Assembly (NCBI GenBank): GCA_039105265.1
Contig: JAPFFF010000001.1
Location: 4,898,001 to 4,962,000 of the forward strand
Source of the DNA: Tritrichomonas musculus
Taxonomy: Eukaryota; Parabasalia; Tritrichomonadida; Tritrichomonadidae
Reading direction: 5' to 3'
Length of the DNA stretch: 64,000 bases
This document shows, piece by piece, positions 30,350 through 40,900 of this stretch. Position 1 is the first letter of the stretch, and every line of letters starts with the position of its first letter. Position numbers and translations under genes: made by a program. The notes under the pieces are model-generated. The model had not been told where the DNA came from, did no database searches, and was given only the letters and a program-made list of their open reading frames with translations.

Positions 30350-32677
30350 ATGGATAGCTCAGGAGGAGCTACCATCTTCAACAGTATCCCAGAAATTGTT
30401 CAATACTTTAATTTACGTATCGAAAAACTTATTAATGATTCGGGTGACTCTTTTGACTGCAACATTTTATCAAACGACGAAAAATCTATTTTAATGCTGA
30501 GCCGATTAACATCAAAAATCGCTTCCAAAAATAAAAATAATAAAGCTGAGTCAAACTTGACTAATCACAGTTGCAAAAATTCAACCGATCTTAATTCGAA
30601 TAAAGAAAATAATATAAGCAGTAATGATGATGTTTATAATAAATTATCTTCATTTGTCAATAGAAAAAGGAAAGAAAATCAAAAGTTAAAAAATGCAACC
30701 CAGGCACAAATTCAGCAACTTTATAATTTACAAAATTCTATTTCCAGTGTGCCGGCCTCCTCATCTGAAGAAGTATCAACATCAGAAAATGCATCTACTA
30801 TGCAACAAAAGGCAAAAAATCTTTTAGAACGATCAACCCAAGCTGAAGCAGATATAAAGTCGCTAGAAATTGAAAATTCAAGCCTCAAGCAGCAATTAAA
30901 CATTATTCAAAATAATCATCAGAAAGGATCTAATGACTTAAATAATAACTTTAGTAATTCTTTTTATGCCAATAATTTAGATAAAACAGCAGACATCTCA
31001 ACGTCAATCAGAGATCAGCAGGCTAAAATAAATCGAATGCATGAATCAATTAAAAATTTACAGAAAGAAAATCAATTGCTAGAGATGAAAATTGAATCGT
31101 ATGATAAGAGAATTAATTCAATGCAAATTTCCACAAAATCTCACTCAAAGAAAACCAGAGTAACTCTTGCTGAGAGAGCTTTGATGAAAGCGTCAGTAAA
31201 GCAAAACAATGGTAACAGTCTAGATAATGCCAAATTTAGGCGAAATAATCGGCATTTGAATTTTGCTAACAAACGATTTATTAATAATGGAATAAATAAT
31301 TTGCCAACTCCACGAAAGCATCGTTTGAACAAAAGTAATACAGATGATAATTTTGATAATTACGATGATGATCAATATACTTTAAATGATAATGATAAAT
31401 TAGCAAATGATTTTAATGAAATTGAAAGCAAATACGTTATTTATGAGGAAGAAGATGAAAACGAAGATCAATATAATATATGTCAGAAAGAGGAAGAAGA
31501 AAATGAAAAGGCTGCCTACAAAAACGAATTTCCCGAAATTGAAGAAGAAGACGAAAATGAAAGCAAAACCGAAACGAGTCAAGATATCAATAATTATAAT
31601 AATGATCCACAAGACAATAAAAGCGAATCCAATAACGATAACAATGATCAAACGGACGATAAAAAAGAACCTACTGAATTAAAAGAAGAAGAAAATACGC
31701 AAAACGAACTCAATAATAATACTGATCAAAGCGACGATAAAAACGGATTCAATAGCTACACAAAAGATGCGGGCAACAGCATGGGCAGTTATGAAGCCAG
31801 CAACGAGGCAGGCAGCCATGAAGGCCGCAAGCACAGAAAGAAAAGGCGGAAGAAAAGGAGGAGGAAGGTGCGGCACTTCCACAGCAGCGCAAATGAAGGC
31901 GCCAAGCAGGAGGACAAGGCAGACGAGCAGGACAGCTGTGCGGCAGACAATGAAACTGAAGCCAGGCTCGGCGACGATCATTGTGGATTCAATGGCGCAG
32001 CAGCCGCCAACACTGCTGGCGCTGAGCGAGGCCTTCACGTTGGCGGCGACAGCGTCCTGCCTTTCGCAGGCTCAGTGCGCGTCGTTGACGACGGTCCCGC
32101 CTCTCCAGCTGCTGACGACCTTGCGGGCGATGCCAGGGGCCGGCCTTCATGCGCGTCTGAGTGGCCCAGATTCACCGCTGAGCCGCGCGCTGGAGGACCC
32201 GCCGAGGGGGAGGACCCTGGCCCGCCCGCAAGGTTCCACATCTTCACGCCGCCAGACTTCTCAGCCGAGTCGCACGCTGGCTGCGAGCCGGCAGCGGCGG
32301 CTTGCGATGGCGAGAGCGGTTGCCAGCGGCAGCCTGTTCGCGCAAGCAGCAATGCCGGCTCGATGCAGCCCGCTAAGCAGCGGCGTGTCAGCTTTGCCTA
32401 CAGGAAGCCTCGCGCGAATCCGCGCTTCGTTGAGGCCGCGGCGAGGGCGTCGAAGGCTGAGAAACCGCCGAATTTGAGCCAGACTTACAGCGGCGAGAGC
32501 GCTGCAGCGCCAACGCAGACGACGCAGACGACGCAGACGACGCAGACGACGCATGAGGCTGCAATGGAGGTTGTTGACATGATCCAGCAGTTCTACGCAA
32601 TGCTCCACGGCGGTTTTGACAATGAACAAGGCGATCACAAGGACGAAGACAGCCAAAATGAGCAAGACTGCGAATGA
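30350..32677 (+). CDS. coiled-coil protein with an abruptly GC-rich 3' third
   Basis: 775 residues from the ATG at 30350; an upstream extension has no ATG. Residues about 1-50 are globular and helical, 110-270 form a coiled coil (AQIQQLYNLQNSISSV, IENSSLKQQLNIIQ, INRMHESIKNLQKENQLLEM), and 350-470 are acidic Asn/Glu-rich. From about 31750 the DNA switches from AT-rich to strongly GC-rich without leaving the frame. It encodes a Lys/Arg block (RKHRKKRRKKRRRK, possible nuclear signal), then Ala/Gly/Pro/Arg-rich sequence, four copies of a 9-nt ACGCAGACG unit (32513-32548), and a closing helix (AMEVVDMIQQFYAMLHGG). After the stop the DNA is AT-rich again. No function is recognised. Several false antisense frames arise in the GC-rich part. 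Confidence 0.75.
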   Translation: MDSSGGATIFNSIPEIVQYFNLRIEKLINDSGDSFDCNILSNDEKSILMLSRLTSKIASKNKNNKAESNLTNHSCKNSTDLNSNKENNISSNDDVYNKLSSFVNRKRKENQKLKNATQAQIQQLYNLQNSISSVPASSSEEVSTSENASTMQQKAKNLLERSTQAEADIKSLEIENSSLKQQLNIIQNNHQKGSNDLNNNFSNSFYANNLDKTADISTSIRDQQAKINRMHESIKNLQKENQLLEMKIESYDKRINSMQISTKSHSKKTRVTLAERALMKASVKQNNGNSLDNAKFRRNNRHLNFANKRFINNGINNLPTPRKHRLNKSNTDDNFDNYDDDQYTLNDNDKLANDFNEIESKYVIYEEEDENEDQYNICQKEEEENEKAAYKNEFPEIEEEDENESKTETSQDINNYNNDPQDNKSESNNDNNDQTDDKKEPTELKEEENTQNELNNNTDQSDDKNGFNSYTKDAGNSMGSYEASNEAGSHEGRKHRKKRRKKRRRKVRHFHSSANEGAKQEDKADEQDSCAADNETEARLGDDHCGFNGAAAANTAGAERGLHVGGDSVLPFAGSVRVVDDGPASPAADDLAGDARGRPSCASEWPRFTAEPRAGGPAEGEDPGPPARFHIFTPPDFSAESHAGCEPAAAACDGESGCQRQPVRASSNAGSMQPAKQRRVSFAYRKPRANPRFVEAAARASKAEKPPNLSQTYSGESAAAPTQTTQTTQTTQTTHEAAMEVVDMIQQFYAMLHGGFDNEQGDHKDEDSQNEQDCE

Positions 32678-33131
32678 GCATTTTTTTTACGTGTTTTTAT
32701 TTTTATTTGTTTGAAATTAAAAATATTATTTCGTTTAATTACCATTTTATCTTTCTTTGTTTAAAAAAAAAAAAGTCGGATTCAATACGCATGAATTTTT
32801 AAATTCATGATGATTTTTTTATAACCATTCAATTTTCAATATATCATTGAAAATTGATTTTTATTTATTTCAAATTTTAGTTGATTATTTTCATAATTAA
32901 ATATCTTCTGAAAAATTGAGATGAATGCAAAAATGACATATAAGTCTTTTAAACTTGAAGTTACGAGCTTGTTGTCTTTCAATTGAATATTGTTTCATGC
33001 ATTTTGAATCAGACATTGTAAAACTATCAACTTTTGTTTTAAAATTGCATGAAATTAAATTTCATAAAATACAAATATAAAAAGAATTTACAAACATTTA
33101 TTATATAATATATATATAAAGTCAAGAAGAC
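32678..33131. other. convergent spacer
   Basis: AT-rich DNA between 3' ends, with an imperfect hairpin near 32795-32860. Nothing else recognised. Confidence 0.5.
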
Positions 33132-36100
33132 TTAATTTTTGATTATAACAGAATCATCCTTATTTGAATGGCTGCTGCTTGAGCTATTTCTGTATACTGC
33201 TGCCATTGACAAAGCCACCCTCAATTTAGTGTAGCCTTTCTTTATGCTTGGAAACAGCAAGTCGTTGTCCTTGAGTGTAATTTTGAACAGCGAATTTGAC
33301 TGCAGGAGTGAGAAGACGAATGAATTTCCTTCAATTTGAGTGAAATAATTTTCACTTTTATTAAGAAGGAAGGTGAGTCTCTTTTTCACATTTAAGAGTG
33401 TCTCGCCGTCGAATATTTTAATGATAGTATTGCCCTGCTCTTTGCATTGGCAAAGCTTATTCATAGCGTTATCAGTAACGAACAAATGAACAGGCAAACT
33501 CTCCGGCACGTTATTAATAATATTATTTTCCTCTTCTTCTTCCTGTTGTTCAACTTGTCCAACTTGTTGTTGTTGTTGTTGTTGTCTTAAATCATTCAAA
33601 ATGATATCATCGCATATAAATTGATCACTTGCATCTATGTCAACATACAAAGTGGACTCAATTGAAGACATTTTGGTGTCATCGGAATGAAGAATCATGT
33701 TTTCATTCTTTAAAGAAAAAACTTTTATTTTCGGACCTTCGAAATAACTATTGTGAATGATGACCCGATGTCGAATGAATTCTTTTGCTGTCAAATCAAG
33801 AACGTTCTCACTATTATTCATCATTCTATTATTTATCATGTTTTGATAATTCAAATGAAGTTGGGCCAATGTTGAATTAGCAACGTATTCAATGAAGTCA
33901 GAAATTGTTGATTCCTCATTCATCCAGCAATTGAGCAAAGAATCAATTATCGAGACCAAAGAGCCAACGACACGATACTTGATAAGCAAAGAATGATCAA
34001 ACACATTGTTTGCCAGCTGATCGAATTGGAAAAGAATAAAAGAACTGCTCAAATTTGTATAATCGCCGATAGCTTTATCGGTTACGAATTTAACAGGCGT
34101 TTTACTACGCGACTCATAAAGAAGAACTGTTCTGCTTTCGGGAATTTTAAAGATCAACTTTAAATAAAATATAAATTGAATATAAGCTCTGTTCTTTGGA
34201 AAATAGACTCGAATATCATGAGGCATCTGAATGTTATTGCAGTCAGCTGAAGATACTCGAATTAATGTTAGATTCCGTAGAATATCAAGATACTCAAGAA
34301 CACTCTTTGTTTTGTATGCATATTGATATCTACAAATCAAAACATTGTCTTTCTCTTCTATATGATTTTCAGAGATATTTGCATTTAACATTTCATTTTG
34401 TGGAATCGATTCGAAAATGACAAAAGAGCCACTTTTGAGTTTGTTTTCTTCAATTGTTGAATCGATATTCGTTATCTCTTCAAGTGACTGAAGCTGGACA
34501 CATTTGTAAAGCGCATTGCAGGCAATTCCAAACGATTGGCTGGCTTCAAAAAGAACACGAACAGGGTCTTTCTTTTTAACTTTAATTGCTTGCAGCGGTT
34601 GGATTGGGTTATCATAGCCCGGTGTATAAACGAAGACAAAAATGATGACATAAGGATAACAAACAATATTAAATAAAGATTGTGTTTTAGGTTCTTTTTC
34701 TTCATTTTCTTCTTCTTCTTCATTTTGCGGATGAACAGTGCTGTATAAAAATAACGACTGTGAAGAAGGAAATGTAATAATTTTGTCATTTTTGATTGGT
34801 GAATTTTCTATGTTTGAATATGATATCGGCCATAATTCAAATATTAATTTGGTGCTTTCATTATCAGTGGCTTCAGTATTATCTGTATTTTCAGTGTTGT
34901 TGTCTTCATTTTCTGATTGTTTTTCATTCTTCACATCTTGAAAGATTTTATCATAAAGTACTGAAAACTTTTCTCCTCGAAGTGCTGTGTATTTCTTGCC
35001 AATTGAAGCGTCATTTGCCGCTGGAAGACAAAACTTATTCGTTTTAGAAAAATTCTTTCCAATATCAAGAAATGTGTAAATATGAAAAACAACGGTGTTT
35101 TCTTCAATTCTTTTTTGTTCTTCTTTTTTCCTTTTAATTTCTTCTTCTTTCATAATTAATTCTTTGATTTCATCAGGGATTTCATCAGTTGACACTCTTT
35201 TATATATGAAAGGAATGTCACGCTTTCTTATATAAACTAACATGTAAGCAGAAAACCAGCGTTGCTGCTGCATACTATTATTAAAACTACCGAAATGATG
35301 ATGATGATGATTATTATTTCTATTCATGAAGTTGTTTCGATTAAATCTGCTCTTAAAAATGTCATCCGAGACTGATGACGATGACGATGAAGAACCACCG
35401 TAATTGTTTTCTATTGCATCTCTCGGTGATACTGATGAAACACTCGAATCATTGAATTCGTACCATTTTTGCTTTTCAGTGGGTCGAAGAAAGGCGTAAT
35501 AATGGCCGCCATCAACTGTCCCCGAATGAACCAAGACTCCGAATAGTTCGTATATTTGATTGTCGCGATCAACTCCATCTTTCGCCATGAATTTGCTAAG
35601 ATTGATTTCTGTTGGGAATTCAAAACGAGAGTTGATTTTCGACATCCCGCTTCCATTGAATTCGAATCTTCGCAAATGCAAGTGAAGAACAGGCGGAAAC
35701 TCAATGAACTCATTCCCCATGACTGCATCTTGCTTGCCGTATCGAGGATCGCCTGTATCGTATTGATTCTTGCCATTCAATTTCTCTTTTTCGATGTATT
35801 TGTAAAAGGAGTCCTTCAGCTTCGAACAGCCCTTAACATCAAGCGACAAGTCATAGAAATATTCGTCTCGCTTGGATTCAAAATCAACGTCGGTGCAGCG
35901 AATGTAGCTGCGAATCTTGCCACGAAAGAGATTTTGAATTGATCCTTTCAATTGAGGTTGTTTGTCAATTTTTGTTTCAAGATTGTCGAGAAGGACTCGG
36001 CAAAATTCTTGAACATCATGCTGCATGATCGTGTCTTCATCCGTCCAGCCAAATGACTTGGTCAGATCGCGCGTGGAGCAGGCTCTTTCTTTGGTCGTTT

Positions 36101-37505
36101 GCATTCGCGCAAACAACTTTTGAAGCTGAAGAGGAATGTTGCTTGAACTCGAAATTGTTTTGCCTTTATCTTTATCATTGTCAGAGACAATTGTAGTGTC
36201 CATCTGGTAGATGAGACGCCTGAAGGCAGGAAGATGATAGAAGGCTTGTAGCATCGAATTCATGTAACATGTCGCTCCTTGATTGTAAAGGCCACAATAA
36301 GTCTCGTTATTTGGCGGTTGCTGAGTAGATGGAACAATCTTCGGTACGCGGATCTCTTTGTGAGGTTCGGTTTGTGGTTGTGCCTTTTTTTGAAAAACTT
36401 TTTCTGAGGAAGGTGAATTTATTGACCTTGTGATGGGACGAGGTTGTTGGACTGGTTCCTCGTCATCGGAAATGTTTGGAGCAGGTTGTGATGAGAATCC
36501 AGTGTTTGTGGCATTGTCTAGATCAAGCTCTGGTCCTGGTTCTTGTTGTGAAAATGAAACATCTGATGCAATATTTCTATGTTGGTCAATTTCTGATGAT
36601 TGTGATTCTTGCGATAAATTAGGTCGTTCATCATCCGAATCTTGGGTTTTAATCAAAAAATTATAGTCGGATAATTTCTTTTTCTTCTTCTTCTTTTTCA
36701 TTGGACTCGGCGATGATAAATTTGAAGAAAATGGTGATTTGGCAAAAGGCGAACCAGGCATTATTTCATCTGATATTGATGGAATATTTGAAACAAAATC
36801 ATCGTTATTTGTTGATATAATATTTGATTCGGAATTGTGAGATTTTTCACTATTTTCTTTTTCAACTTGAGGTTTAGAAAACAAATCATCTGTTATTGCA
36901 GTATTAATAATTTGCGTAATTTCAATTTTTGGAGGAGTTTCATTGAGAATATTCTCAATAATTGGTTTAGGTTCTAATGGATCGAGATCTTCAAGTCTTA
37001 TACTATTCTCTTTTAGTATATTAGGCGAAAAAAGATGTTCGGGTGTTTTAATTTGATCAATATCAATTTTATCGGTCGATGATATCTGATTGAATGAATT
37101 TTCAGAGGATTCATGTAAATTTATTGCTTTAGAAATTGGTATTGATGGTTCTGATGATTTAATTTCTTGAGCGAAAATTTCAATTATATATTTATCTTGA
37201 GTTTGATTAAAAACGCTGCTAGAATCAACACTTAGTGATTGAGTAAACGCGGTATCATCATTCCTAAATTTTCTTTGAAGAAATGGAGTTTTAAAAATTG
37301 TATTATCGTTTTTCTTTAAATTGAAACTGAATTTAAATGTTTGAATACCAAATGATTTAAAATCTGTCTTAACTTTAAATTGGATCGTTAATTTTTGTTG
37401 TTGAGGTATTAAAAAAAATAATTCTTTGTTTTCCAAAGACAATGACTTATTCAATAAATTTTGATCATATTTTTCTGGTAGAGCCCATAATATATGTTCC
37501 TCCAT
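33132..37505 (-). CDS. USP7-like ubiquitin-specific protease
   Basis: 1457 residues from the ATG at 37505; the frame extends further only through a non-ATG start. The N-terminal 380 residues are mostly disordered and Ser/Pro-rich after a short folded start. The catalytic domain begins with CGLYNQGATCYMNSMLQAF, where Cys413 is the nucleophile. It closes with GVLVHSGTVDGGHYYAFLRP (His668) and WYEFNDSS, which supplies the acid. The His-box length and the long C-terminus with ubiquitin-like segments (for example RTVLLYESRSKTPVKFV) resemble USP7/HAUSP. It should remove ubiquitin from proteins in nucleus or cytosol. Two poly-His/Gln patches interrupt the domain edges. The active-site residues are intact. 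Confidence 0.92.
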   Translation of the reverse strand: MEEHILWALPEKYDQNLLNKSLSLENKELFFLIPQQQKLTIQFKVKTDFKSFGIQTFKFSFNLKKNDNTIFKTPFLQRKFRNDDTAFTQSLSVDSSSVFNQTQDKYIIEIFAQEIKSSEPSIPISKAINLHESSENSFNQISSTDKIDIDQIKTPEHLFSPNILKENSIRLEDLDPLEPKPIIENILNETPPKIEITQIINTAITDDLFSKPQVEKENSEKSHNSESNIISTNNDDFVSNIPSISDEIMPGSPFAKSPFSSNLSSPSPMKKKKKKKKLSDYNFLIKTQDSDDERPNLSQESQSSEIDQHRNIASDVSFSQQEPGPELDLDNATNTGFSSQPAPNISDDEEPVQQPRPITRSINSPSSEKVFQKKAQPQTEPHKEIRVPKIVPSTQQPPNNETYCGLYNQGATCYMNSMLQAFYHLPAFRRLIYQMDTTIVSDNDKDKGKTISSSSNIPLQLQKLFARMQTTKERACSTRDLTKSFGWTDEDTIMQHDVQEFCRVLLDNLETKIDKQPQLKGSIQNLFRGKIRSYIRCTDVDFESKRDEYFYDLSLDVKGCSKLKDSFYKYIEKEKLNGKNQYDTGDPRYGKQDAVMGNEFIEFPPVLHLHLRRFEFNGSGMSKINSRFEFPTEINLSKFMAKDGVDRDNQIYELFGVLVHSGTVDGGHYYAFLRPTEKQKWYEFNDSSVSSVSPRDAIENNYGGSSSSSSSVSDDIFKSRFNRNNFMNRNNNHHHHHFGSFNNSMQQQRWFSAYMLVYIRKRDIPFIYKRVSTDEIPDEIKELIMKEEEIKRKKEEQKRIEENTVVFHIYTFLDIGKNFSKTNKFCLPAANDASIGKKYTALRGEKFSVLYDKIFQDVKNEKQSENEDNNTENTDNTEATDNESTKLIFELWPISYSNIENSPIKNDKIITFPSSQSLFLYSTVHPQNEEEEENEEKEPKTQSLFNIVCYPYVIIFVFVYTPGYDNPIQPLQAIKVKKKDPVRVLFEASQSFGIACNALYKCVQLQSLEEITNIDSTIEENKLKSGSFVIFESIPQNEMLNANISENHIEEKDNVLICRYQYAYKTKSVLEYLDILRNLTLIRVSSADCNNIQMPHDIRVYFPKNRAYIQFIFYLKLIFKIPESRTVLLYESRSKTPVKFVTDKAIGDYTNLSSSFILFQFDQLANNVFDHSLLIKYRVVGSLVSIIDSLLNCWMNEESTISDFIEYVANSTLAQLHLNYQNMINNRMMNNSENVLDLTAKEFIRHRVIIHNSYFEGPKIKVFSLKNENMILHSDDTKMSSIESTLYVDIDASDQFICDDIILNDLRQQQQQQQVGQVEQQEEEEENNIINNVPESLPVHLFVTDNAMNKLCQCKEQGNTIIKIFDGETLLNVKKRLTFLLNKSENYFTQIEGNSFVFSLLQSNSLFKITLKDNDLLFPSIKKGYTKLRVALSMAAVYRNSSSSSHSNKDDSVIIKN

Positions 37506-37900
37506 TTTATTGATATTATTGAATGAGAATTGATTTTGGAAATTTGTTGGTCGGATCAATCATCTCAGAAAATTTGAACAAATATCTTCATAAAAAGAGA
37601 TTATAATTATTGAAAAAGTGGACATGTATCAAAAAATAATTATAGTTATATCCTTGAAAATATTACACATGATATAAATTAAAAGGTAAAATTATTTTGT
37701 ATCAATAATATGTTAAATATATATGTAAATGATTACATATTCATTTTTCAAATTATTAATTATTCGATATTTTTAAAATATTAAATGCTATTAAACTAAT
37801 TTTAGATAAGCAAAGTTAAAACAAAATCAAAAAAATAATTTTTTTACAAAACGCAAATAATAAAATTTAAACAAAAATAAAATTGGTACAAACAAATTTG
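37506..37900. other. intergenic spacer
   Basis: AT-rich, between two minus-strand genes. Nothing seen beyond a putative initiator ATCAATAAAATG at the right edge of the USP gene. Confidence 0.5.
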
Positions 37901-40900
37901 TTACGATTCATTTTCTGCTTCATCAACCCATTTGTCAAATTCATCTGATTCTGATTCCTGAACTGAACTTTTTTCTTTTTCCGAATCATCTGAATACTTA
38001 TTATCACTAGAATCTTTATCATTATCATCATCTCCATCTAGCAAAGTCTTTTCAAAAAGTTCGTTCGAATCAGATTTTTCATCACCAAAATTAATGCTTG
38101 AATTATCTGAACTTTCGTTTTCATTGGATTGATTACCTATTTCGCTTCCCGCATTTTCATTTTCCTCTTGGCTATCGTCCTTATCGTCGCTTGAAAGACG
38201 ATGTTCGGCATTTATTGAAGTTTGATCAAAAATTCTGCCTGAATTCGAATTGTAATTTGATTCATTGATATCATCTGAGTCATCGACACGCATGCCTGCT
38301 TCATTTTCCTCCTTTGATGACGAATTGTCATCTGCTTCTTCATCGTGTTCATTATTTTTGTCAAACGAAGTTCCAAAAAGCGCATCTGCCCTTTGATGGA
38401 ATTCGCCAGCCAGCTTGCCGGAGTCTTGCTCCGATGAACGATCGTCACCCGAGTTTATTTCACTATTTTCCTTTTCATTTTCTTCTATTTCTCTTTGTTC
38501 CCTTTCACGTTGTTCTTGTTCTTCTTTTTCACGTTGTTCTTGTTCTTCTTTTTCACGTTGTTCTTGTTCTTCTTTTTCACGTTGTTCTTGTTCTTCTTTT
38601 TCACGTTGTTCTCTTTCTTCTTTTTCACGTTGTTCTTGTTCTTCTTTTTCACGTTGTTCTCTTTCTTCTTTTTCACGTTGTTCTCTTTCTTCTTTTTCAC
38701 GTTGTTCTCTTTCTTCTTTTTCACGTTGTTCTTGTTCTTCTTTTTCACGTTGTTCTCTTTCTTCTCTTTCACGTTGTTCTCTTTCTTCTCTTTCACGTTG
38801 TTCTCTTTCTTCTCTTTCACGTTGTTCTTGTTCTTCTTTTTCACGTTGTTCTCTTTCTTCTTTTTCACGTTGTTCTCTTTCTTCTCTTTCACGTTGTTCT
38901 CTTTCTTCTCTTTCACGTTGTTCTCTTTCTTCTCTTTCACGTTGTTCTCTTTCTTCTTTTTCACGTTGTTCTCTTTCTTCTCTTTCACGTTGTTCTCTTT
39001 CTTCTCTTTCACGTTGTTCTCTTTCTTCTCTTTCACGTTGTTCTTGTTCTTCTTTTTCACGTTGTTCTTGTTCTTCTTTTTCACGTTGTTCTCTTTCTTC
39101 TTTTTCACGTTGTTCTCTTTCTTCTCTTTCACGTTGTTCTCTTTCTTCTCTTTCACGTTGTTCTCTTTCTTCTCTTTCACGTTGTTCTCTTTCTTCTTTT
39201 TCACGTTGTTCTCTTTCTTCTTTTTCCCTCTCTTCTTTCTCTGCATTTGATGAAGAATTAGAATTGGAGTCTTCGTCAAGTTCATCTTTTTTGTCAGATA
39301 AAGTTCCAAAAAGCGCATCTGCTCTTTGATGGAATTCGCCTGGCAGCTGGCCAGAGTCTTGCTCCGATGATGGATCCTCATCACTCAAATTTATTTCACT
39401 ATCTTCTTTTTCATTTTCTTCTATTTCCCTCTCTTCATTTTCTCTCCTTTCTTGTTCTTCTCTTTCTCTAAGTTCTCTTTCACGTTGTTCTTCTTTTTCC
39501 TTTTGTTTCTTTTCTTCCCTTTCTCTTTGTTCTCTTTCACGTTGTTCTTCTTTTTCTTTTTCCTTTTCTTCTCTTTCTCTTTGCTCTCTTTCACGTTGTT
39601 CTTGTTCTTCTCTTTCTCTTTGTTCTCTTTCACGTTGTTCTTGTTCTTCTCTTTCTCTTTGCTCCCTTTGCTCTCTTTCACGTTGTTCTTCTTTTTCTTT
39701 TTCCTTTTGTTCTCTTTCTCTTTTCTCCCTTTCTTCTCTTTCACGCTGTTCTCTTTCTCTTTGTTCTTTTTCTTCTCTTTCTCTTTCTTCTTTTTCTTCT
39801 CTTTCTCTTTCCTCTTTTTTACGTTGTTCTTTTTCTTCTCTTTCTCTTTGTTCTTTTTCTTCTCTTTCTCTTTCTTCTTTTTCTTCTCTTTCTCTTTCTT
39901 CTTTTTCTTCTCTTTCTCTTTCTTCTTTTTCACGTTGCTCCCTTTCTTCTCTTTCTCTTTGCTCCCTTTCTTCTCTTTCTCTTTCTTCTTTTTCTTCTCT
40001 TTCTCTTTCTTCTTTTTCACGTTGCTCCCTTTCTTCTCTTTCTCTTTGCTCCCTTTCTTCTCTTTCTCTTTCTTCTTTTTCTTCTCTTTCTCTTTCTTCT
40101 TTTTCACGTTGCTCCCTTTCTTCTCTTTCTCTTTGCTCCCTTTCTTCTCTTTCTCTTTCTTCTTTTTCTTCTCTTTCTCTTTCTTCTTTTTCACGTTGCT
40201 CCCTTTCTTCTCTTTCTCTTTGTTCTTTTTCTTCTCTTTCTCTTTCCTCTTTTTTACGTTGTTCTTTTTCTTCTCTTTCTCTTTCTTCGCTTTCACGATC
40301 TTCTCTTTCTCTTAATTCAAGTTCTTCATTATTTTCTATGCTTTGTTTATTTTGAGAACTTTGCGAATCCACGTCCAAGAAGCTTCCGCTGCTGTATGTT
40401 GCCGAGTGTTTTGCTGATGATGAATGCATCCTTCTCTTCCTCTCTTGAGACGAAGAAGAGCCACTTTTTTCACTTTCGCCCGCAAAAGAAGCTTCGCTGC
40501 TTTGTTGCTGCGAGCCTGGCCTGGCCACTCTTCGCCTCTTCACTTTTATCCTCCTCTTTCTAGATGGCGAACTTTCAGAACTCTCTGAATTGGGGGCGCT
40601 TGATTTTTGTGAACTCTCTGATGCATTTTTATCATCTGCTTCGCTCGCTTGGCGAGAATTCTTCGCGCTTGATGAACTGCGGCTGCTTCTTCCTTTTTCC
40701 ACGCTTTTTGGCTGCCCCAGGAGAGTGTTCAACTGCTCCGTTGGGAAGATTCCAGCGTTCATCGTGCTCCTCTCTTTGGAGTCACTGTCAATCATGCCAG
40801 CAACCTCACTTGATTCTTCATTGTTGCTTCCGCTTGTATTTCCAATGTCGCTTCCACTTGCATTCCCAACATTGCTTCCAATTGAGTCTTTATTTTCACT

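Noticed and set aside
31679-32681. Several antisense and alternate frames in the GC-rich segment
   Set aside because: GC-rich DNA has few stops in any frame. The frame continuous with the coiled-coil gene and its natural end is the simplest reading.
38314-40315. Long plus-strand and alternate minus-strand frames (FHVVLFLL, KEKKENNV repeats)
   Set aside because: The 24-bp unit lacks stops in all frames. Only the Glu/Arg reading continues into a long non-repetitive coiled-coil gene.
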